DNA of 18,075 bases, from the NCBI GenBank assembly GCA_046714215.1, contig JBKKBM010000051.1, positions 1-18,075 on the forward strand, read 5' to 3'. The notes under the pieces were generated by a model that made no database searches, had not been told where the DNA came from, and was given only the letters and a program-made list of their open reading frames with translations. This document shows positions 13,911 through 18,075 of this stretch, in pieces. The position numbers were made by a program, and so were the translations under genes. Numbering within the stretch: position 1 is the first letter of the stretch; every line of letters begins with the position of its first letter. This stretch comes from DATLCI01 sp046714215. GTDB taxonomy: Bacteria; Acidobacteriota; Terriglobia; Terriglobales; Acidobacteriaceae.

Positions 13911-14807
13911 ATGAAGACGAACGCGGAAAATGCCCATGCCGGGGCCCGTACCGGGGCCCATACTAAGATCAAAATGATCTTCGGCAAGATCACTCTGGCT
14001 TTCGCGGTGCTAGCCCTGCTGCTGGCTACCTCTGGCTGCAACAAGCTGCGCGCCCGCGACCAGCTCAACAAAGGCGTGCAAGCCTATAAGTCCAGCAAGT
14101 TCGAGCAAGCCGTCGCCTTCTTCCAGAAGGCCATCGAACTGGATCCCGAACTTACGGTAGCCAAGCTCTATCTCGCCACCGCCTGCGTCGCGCAATTCGT
14201 CCCCGGGGGCGACACCCCGGAGAACACCCGCTGGGCTGACTGCGCTATCGATCAGTACAAGAAGGTCCTGGACGCCGATAAAGCCAACAAGAACACCACC
14301 GTCCTCGGCACCAAAGGGCTGGCTTCCATCTACTTCAATATGAAGAAATTCGATGAAGCCAAGGACTACAACAAAAAAGCCATCGACCTTGACCCCTCGG
14401 ACCCGGAGAATTACTACTCTGTGGCCGTCATCGACTGGACCCAGAGCTACGTGCCCCGCATGGAAAAACGCGGCGAGCTTGGCCTTAAGCTCACCGACCC
14501 CATCAAGGACAAAAAAGTCTGCGCCGAACTCCGCGAAAAGAACATGGGCCGCGTCGAAGAAGGCATCCAGATGCTGCAGAAGGCCATTGATATCCGCAAG
14601 GATTACGATGACGCCATGGCCTATCTCAACTTGATGTATCGCGAGCGCGCAGACATCCAGTGCAATGACCCCGCCGCCCGCGAAGCCGACCTCAAGCTGG
14701 CCGACGAAATGGTGGAAAAAACCATGGCGGTCAAGAAGATGAAGGCGGAAAAAGCCAAAGAACAGACCGGCATCGTCCTTGACGAGACCGGCAAGTCCAC
14801 GCAGTAA
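13911..14807 (+). CDS. TPR-repeat lipoprotein
   Basis: A 298-residue exported protein. Residues 22-43 (MIFGKITLAFAV, then LALLLATSGC) form a lipoprotein-type signal with Cys at position 43; the -3 residue is Thr rather than the usual Leu, so lipidation is probable but not certain. The mature part has TPR units at about residues 50-83 (KGVQAYKSSKFEQAVAFF, AIELDPE), 125-155 (FDEAKDYNKKAIDLDPS) and 215-245, and a Lys-rich end. An alternative start at ATG 13974 gives a classical 22-residue signal peptide, but lacks the GAGGAG seen 13-18 bases before 13911. The 21 extra residues are encoded partly by a 12-base tandem duplication. It ends just before an intrinsic terminator and is probably the last gene of the Ton cluster. 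It may be a periplasmic or outer-membrane scaffold, but its partner is unknown. Confidence 0.85.
   Translation: MKTNAENAHAGARTGAHTKIKMIFGKITLAFAVLALLLATSGCNKLRARDQLNKGVQAYKSSKFEQAVAFFQKAIELDPELTVAKLYLATACVAQFVPGGDTPENTRWADCAIDQYKKVLDADKANKNTTVLGTKGLASIYFNMKKFDEAKDYNKKAIDLDPSDPENYYSVAVIDWTQSYVPRMEKRGELGLKLTDPIKDKKVCAELREKNMGRVEEGIQMLQKAIDIRKDYDDAMAYLNLMYRERADIQCNDPAAREADLKLADEMVEKTMAVKKMKAEKAKEQTGIVLDETGKSTQ
13939..13962. repeat. 12-bp tandem duplication in the TPR lipoprotein N-terminus
   Basis: CCGGGGCCCGTA (13939-13950) is followed directly by CCGGGGCCCATA (13951-13962), with one difference. It encodes part of the AGARTGAH stretch between the two possible start codons of the TPR lipoprotein gene. 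Confidence 0.55.
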
Positions 14808-14828
14808 TCTTTTTCTTACTCAAACGAA

Positions 14829-14856
14829 CCCCTCCCTCGCGGAGGGGTTTTCTTTT
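14829..14856 (+). terminator. Intrinsic terminator closing the Ton cluster
   Basis: CCCCTCC-CTCGC-GGAGGGG forms a perfect 7-bp GC-rich stem with a 5-base loop, directly followed by TTTTCTTTT. It begins 22 bases after the stop codon of the TPR lipoprotein gene. This is a textbook Rho-independent terminator and the only one in the window that I find convincing. Confidence 0.9.
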
Positions 14857-14888
14857 ACGGCGGGTGCGGTTCGCAGCCGCTTTTTTGG

Positions 14889-14894
14889 TAGAGT
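14889..14894 (+). promoter_or_regulatory. -10-like box of the ankyrin gene
   Basis: TAGAGT (4 of 6 consensus bases) ends nine bases before the ATG at 14904, the same spacing as at tgt. No Shine-Dalgarno lies between, so a leaderless mRNA is possible. A T-run (14881-14886) lies just upstream; no good -35 is seen. Confidence 0.3.
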
Positions 14895-14903
14895 GCTGAT
14901 GCT

Positions 14904-15581
14904 ATGAACATGCTGGAAAAGATCGCCAGCGGTCGTACTGACTTGGTCTTCGACTATCTGGCAGCCGGTCACGCCGCGTGCGCCGCCGGACCAGATGGCG
15001 TCCGCTTGATCCAGTGGTGCGCGTATTACGGTGACGTGAGCGCCATCCGCTGGCTGCTCGTGCAGGGTGAGTCCCTGGCATCGCTCGAGCCCGACTTGGG
15101 CCTCAATGCCGCGTGTTTCCATGGGCATTGGCAGCTCTGCCAGTTTCTGGTGGAGAATGGCGCTGACGTGAATCGTCCTCTCCCGGACACGGGAGAGACC
15201 CCGCTGCACGCTGCCTTATGTAAACAAAGGCAGCCTCGGTACAACCTCGTTGTCCAAGTACTGCTGGCGCACGGAGCCGACCCCAATCGCACGACCAAAG
15301 CGGGGGTGGAGACCGGAGCGTTCATGCGTGATTGTCGCACCCAGGGCGAGACTCCGTTGCACCGCGCCGCCGCTTTCGGTGATGAAGAGGTCATCCAGCT
15401 ACTGCTCGATGCCGGCGCCACGGTCGATGCCAAGGATATGGCTGGCGATTCGCCGCTGGCGTGGGCCAGCTGGCACCTCCGCCCGGCATCCATCCTGCGG
15501 AAACTTTGTTACGGAGACCACCAGATCCCCGCCGGATACCAGCCCATGGAGTCCAACTTGCGCGGGAAGCCGATCGCTTAG
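14904..15581 (+). CDS. Ankyrin-repeat protein
   Basis: A 225-residue soluble protein with no signal peptide or membrane helix. It is built mainly of ankyrin repeats: about residues 30-60, 64-92 (NAACFHGHWQLCQFLVENGADVN), 95-132 (TGETPLHAAL, VQVLLAHGADPNRTT) and 150-180 (QGETPLHRAAAFGDEEVIQLL, then LDAGATVDAKD). A last half-repeat (GDSPLAWASWHLRP) is followed by an unrelated 30-residue tail. Such repeats bind other proteins; the partner is not evident. It lies just after the terminator and 47 bases before the biotin carboxylase gene, so it appears to have its own promoter. The ATG is chosen because the repeats begin soon after it; there is no clear ribosome-binding site. Confidence 0.87.
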   Translation: MNMLEKIASGRTDLVFDYLAAGHAACAAGPDGVRLIQWCAYYGDVSAIRWLLVQGESLASLEPDLGLNAACFHGHWQLCQFLVENGADVNRPLPDTGETPLHAALCKQRQPRYNLVVQVLLAHGADPNRTTKAGVETGAFMRDCRTQGETPLHRAAAFGDEEVIQLLLDAGATVDAKDMAGDSPLAWASWHLRPASILRKLCYGDHQIPAGYQPMESNLRGKPIA

Positions 15582-15600
15582 GCGTAGTCACCCGCTGATT

Positions 15601-15606
15601 TACAAT
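15601..15606 (+). promoter_or_regulatory. -10-like box of the biotin carboxylase gene
   Basis: TACAAT ends 22 bases before the ATG at 15629. A start around 15613 would give a leader of about 15 bases with no Shine-Dalgarno. The -35 position overlaps the end of the ankyrin gene (TTAGGC, 15578-15583, 17-base spacing) and is weak. Confidence 0.4.
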
Positions 15607-15628
15607 CTTCCTTTGCTTCCCGGCCCTT

Positions 15629-17215
15629 ATGCTCAAGAAGATCCTCATAGCCAATCGCGGTGAGATCGCCGTGCGCGTGATCCGCGCCTGCCGCGAGATG
15701 GGCATCGCCTCGGTCGCGGTTTATTCGGACGTCGACCGCGCAGCCCTGCATGTCCGCAAAGCCGACGAAGCCTACGCCATCGGCCCGGCTGCCGCCCGCG
15801 AGTCCTACCTCAGCATCGAGAAGATACTGGACGTTGCCCACCGCTCGGGCGCAGATGCCATCCATCCGGGCTACGGATTTCTTTCTGAGAACGCCTCCTT
15901 CGCCCAGGCATGTGCCGATGACAATATTAAATTCATCGGCCCTACCGCAACGGCCATGAACATCATGGGCTCCAAGACCAGCGCACGTCGCGCCATGGAA
16001 GCCGCCGGAGTGCCATTCGTTCCCGGCAGCTCCCGCGGACTCACCCTGCCGGAAGCCCAGCAGGTCGCGAAAGAAGTCGGCTATCCCGTCATGCTCAAGG
16101 CTGCGGCGGGCGGCGGAGGCAAGGGTATGCGCCTGGTCCCGACCGCCAAGGAGTTGCCCGGCGCTTACGAAGCCGCCAGCAGCGAAGCCGCACGCGCCTT
16201 CGATAACGGTGAGGTTTACATTGAGAAGTTCATCGCCCAGCCGCGCCACATCGAAGTCCAGGTGCTGGGCGACGAGCATGGCAACGTCGTATACCTGGGC
16301 GAGCGCGAATGTTCGGTGCAGCGCCGCCATCAGAAAGTCATCGAAGAGGCGCCTTCACCGTTTGTGGACGACGCCATGCGCCGCCGCATGGGTGAGACGG
16401 CCGTCCGCGTTGCGCAGGCGGCCAGCTACACCAACGCTGGCACCGTCGAGTTCCTGGTCGACGCCGAAAAGAATTTCTACTTCCTGGAGATGAACACGCG
16501 CCTGCAGGTGGAGCATCCCGTTACCGAGCAGGTCACTGGACTCGACCTGGTGCAATTGCAGATCCGCGTTGCCGCCGGAGAGAAGCTGCCCTTCACTCAG
16601 GCTGATATTCAATTGCGCGGCCACGCCATCGAGTGCCGCGTCTACGCCGAGGATCCCGACAACAATTTCTTCCCTTCGCCCGGCAAGATCACGCGCTTGG
16701 CCACGCCGTCCGGTCCTGGCATCCGCGAGGACAGCGGCGTCTATGAGGGCTGGAATGTCCCCCTCGATTATGACCCCATGCTCTCTAAGCTGATCGCCTA
16801 TGCCCCGACCCGAGCCCAGGCCATCGCCCGCATGTTGCGCGCGCTCAATGAGTATCACGTGGGCGGCATCCGCACGAACCTCGCGCTGTTTCCGCGGATA
16901 CTGCAGGACCCGGACTTCGCCGCCGGCCGCATGGACACCGGATTGCTGGAGCGCATCCTCGCGGAGAACGTTCCCGCCGCTGCCGCCGACGCTGACTCCG
17001 TACGACTTGCCGCCGTAGCTGCCGCCATCTTCGTTGCGAGCGGGGTGGCGAGCGCGAGCTCCGCTCTCACTGCGTCAGGGGCGGGATTTACGCAAGGTGC
17101 TGCCGGCAATGGAAACAGCACCCGTGCCGCATCCAGTAACGGCGCTGGCTCTGACTGGCAGCGGACCGCCCGCCGCGAGGCGCTGCGGGGGTCGGATCGG
17201 GGGGCGGACAAATGA
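15629..17215 (+). CDS. accC: Biotin carboxylase subunit of an acetyl/acyl-CoA carboxylase
   Basis: The ATP-grasp enzyme that carboxylates the biotin of a carrier protein, using bicarbonate. It has MLKKILIANRGEIAVRVIRA at the start, IHPGYGFLSENASFA, the ATP-binding KAAAGGGGKGMRLV, ERECSVQRRHQKVIEEAPSP, EMNTRLQVEHPVTEQVTGLD and GHAIECRVYAEDP. The catalytic core ends at about residue 445, the length of a normal AccC. Residues 446-528 are an additional low-complexity tail of Ala, Ser and Gly, ending with SDWQRTARREALRG. The stop overlaps the start of the next gene, the biotin carrier, by four bases, so the pair is translationally coupled. No carboxyltransferase is in the window, so acetyl-, propionyl- and methylcrotonyl-CoA carboxylase remain possible. 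The ATG has no Shine-Dalgarno. Confidence 0.92.
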   Translation: MLKKILIANRGEIAVRVIRACREMGIASVAVYSDVDRAALHVRKADEAYAIGPAAARESYLSIEKILDVAHRSGADAIHPGYGFLSENASFAQACADDNIKFIGPTATAMNIMGSKTSARRAMEAAGVPFVPGSSRGLTLPEAQQVAKEVGYPVMLKAAAGGGGKGMRLVPTAKELPGAYEAASSEAARAFDNGEVYIEKFIAQPRHIEVQVLGDEHGNVVYLGERECSVQRRHQKVIEEAPSPFVDDAMRRRMGETAVRVAQAASYTNAGTVEFLVDAEKNFYFLEMNTRLQVEHPVTEQVTGLDLVQLQIRVAAGEKLPFTQADIQLRGHAIECRVYAEDPDNNFFPSPGKITRLATPSGPGIREDSGVYEGWNVPLDYDPMLSKLIAYAPTRAQAIARMLRALNEYHVGGIRTNLALFPRILQDPDFAAGRMDTGLLERILAENVPAAAADADSVRLAAVAAAIFVASGVASASSALTASGAGFTQGAAGNGNSTRAASSNGAGSDWQRTARREALRGSDRGADK

Positions 17216-17736
17216 CCTACGACGTCGTCATCACCGACAGCCGCGGCCAGGCCACCACCCACCGCGTGGAGTTGAAGCGCGCACCCGAAACTCTGGCTTG
17301 GGTGTGCAACCTCGACGGCCAGCCTTTCGCCTTCGATGCTTCCCAACCGGAGGCAGACGTCTTGTCGATGCTCGTCGGTGGCCGTTCCTATGAGATTCGT
17401 CGCGACGGGAATGGACAGAGTAACGACCTGCAGATCGTGGTCGCAGGGCGGCGCTATGCGGCGGAAGTCTCCGATCCCCGCTCGCTACGCGGGCGTAAAG
17501 CCAAGGCCGGCTCCACGGACGGACCAAAGAAGATCAAAGCGCCCATGCCGGGGAAAGTGGTGCGCATCATCGCCGCCGAAGGTACCGAGGTGGAAGCGGG
17601 TCAGGGTGTCATCGTGATTGAAGCGATGAAGATGCAAAATGAGTTGAAGGCACCCAAGGCAGGTAAGGTGAAGAAGGTCATGGCCGCCGAAGGCGACACG
17701 GTGAATGCCGGCGATGCGCTCGCGATCATCGAATAA
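17212..17736 (+). CDS. Biotin carboxyl carrier protein of an acyl-CoA carboxylase
   Basis: A 174-residue biotinyl-domain protein. The C-terminal domain (about 103-174) starts KIKAPMPGKVVRI and carries the biotinylation motif EAMKM with K140, 35 residues before the end, the normal position. The first 100 residues are not the short Pro/Ala-rich region of E. coli AccB. They form a beta-rich segment (FAFDAS, LSMLVGGRSYEIRRDG, IVVAGRRYAAEVSDPR) resembling the BT region of propionyl/methylcrotonyl-CoA carboxylase alpha chains. Together with the preceding carboxylase it looks like an alpha chain split into two genes. The ATGA overlap (17212-17215) supports coupled synthesis. The biotin site is certain; the exact carboxylase is inference. 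Confidence 0.9.
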   Translation: MTYDVVITDSRGQATTHRVELKRAPETLAWVCNLDGQPFAFDASQPEADVLSMLVGGRSYEIRRDGNGQSNDLQIVVAGRRYAAEVSDPRSLRGRKAKAGSTDGPKKIKAPMPGKVVRIIAAEGTEVEAGQGVIVIEAMKMQNELKAPKAGKVKKVMAAEGDTVNAGDALAIIE

Positions 17737-17814
17737 ACTTTCCTTTCCGCGAAACCTTGGCGGGCCCCTTCCAGTAAGACTAGATAGAAGCGTTCTGAGC
17801 GGGTATCGGAGGAC

Positions 17815-17838
17815 GCATCTGGGGGCGCATCTGGGGGC
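17815..17838. repeat. Perfect 12-bp tandem duplication before the sigma factor gene
   Basis: GCATCTGGGGGC occurs twice with no gap (17815-17826 and 17827-17838), ending eight bases before the ATG at 17847. It occupies the region where a Shine-Dalgarno would be; the GGGGG runs could weakly substitute for one, and their number would change the spacing. The remaining gap after the biotin carrier (17737-17814) contains TTGGCG and TAGATA separated by 18 bases, a weak promoter candidate. Confidence 0.6.
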
Positions 17839-17846
17839 CCATTGCG

Positions 17847-18075
17847 ATGAGTACGTCAGTACACATGGAAGAACTATCTTCCACTACCGCGGACGACCAA
17901 CCACCCCCTTCTCCGGAGTTGCTGACCAAGTTCTCGCAGGGCGACCTGGATGCTTTCGAGACCCTGTTCCGCCTCTATCAAGCTGATGTCTACCGTTGGA
18001 TCGAGCGGATCGTTCGCGACCACGCGCTGGCGCAAGACCTCACCATCGACGCGTTTTGGCGGGTCTACCGTGCGC
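17847..18075 (+). CDS. ECF-type sigma-70 factor (5' part only)
   Basis: The first 76 codons of a gene that continues past the right edge. After a poorly conserved start (MSTSVHMEELSS and a Pro-rich stretch) comes sigma region 2: LLTKFSQGDLDAFETLFRLY, QADVYRWIERIVRD and HALAQDLTIDAFWRVYRA. The last part is the region 2.2-2.3 signature that binds core RNA polymerase and melts the -10. This is typical of extracytoplasmic-function sigma factors. An in-frame TGA at 17796 and no other usable codon after it make the ATG at 17847 the earliest start; an ATG at 17865 is possible. Any anti-sigma factor would lie outside the window. Confidence 0.85.
   Translation, partial: MSTSVHMEELSSTTADDQPPPSPELLTKFSQGDLDAFETLFRLYQADVYRWIERIVRDHALAQDLTIDAFWRVYRA

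Noticed and set aside
15578..16330. A 250-codon minus-strand open frame at the start of accC
   Set aside because: It is antisense to the conserved biotin carboxylase N-terminus and shows no family features.
1..18075. Defence island, prophage, CRISPR or biosynthetic cluster
   Set aside because: All recognisable genes are housekeeping, envelope or regulatory; there is no repeat-spacer array, integrase, transposase or toxin-antitoxin pair.

Overview
The window looks like chromosomal DNA from a Gram-negative, soil-type member of the Acidobacteriota (inference). It is GC-rich throughout. It carries an LPS-lipid A gene (lpxC), a serine/threonine kinase fused to a TolB-like domain and TPRs, and a TonB with a long proline run followed by GGVPGG repeats; this combination is typical of acidobacterial genomes. 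I see no rRNA, tRNA, CRISPR array, insertion sequence or prophage gene. Gene density is high and no gene-free stretch exceeds about 170 bases.

Layout. Positions 1-3697 are read leftwards, in transcription order: an SDR oxidoreductase, adenosine deaminase, an exported LolA-like protein, and lpxC, which runs off the left edge. The strand switches at about 3700-3850. Everything after that is read rightwards: a FlK-like hotdog thioesterase; a 758-residue kinase-TolB-TPR regulator; tgt-yajC-secD-secF; tonB-exbB-exbD-exbD and a TPR lipoprotein, closed by a clear intrinsic terminator at 14829-14856; an ankyrin-repeat protein; a biotin carboxylase overlapping a biotin carrier protein; and the 5' end of an ECF sigma factor gene.

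How the genes work together. Much of the window serves the cell envelope. LpxC commits lipid A synthesis, YajC-SecD-SecF support protein export, and ExbB/ExbD/TonB transmit proton-motive force to outer-membrane transporters. The biotin carboxylase/BCCP pair supplies carboxybiotin to an acyl-CoA carboxylase whose carboxyltransferase is not here. Tgt places queuine-family bases in tRNA.

I found no convincing new defence, mobile or biosynthetic system. The points most worth a second look are regulatory or architectural. Three GC-rich hairpins without U-tracts lie in junctions of the Ton cluster. A small palindrome buries the exbD1 ribosome-binding site. tgt and the ankyrin gene have -10-like boxes only 9 nt before the start codon, suggesting leaderless mRNAs. 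The biotin carboxylase has an 83-residue Ala/Gly/Ser tail. The orphan thioesterase keeps the exact spacing of the fluoroacetyl-CoA thioesterase triad.
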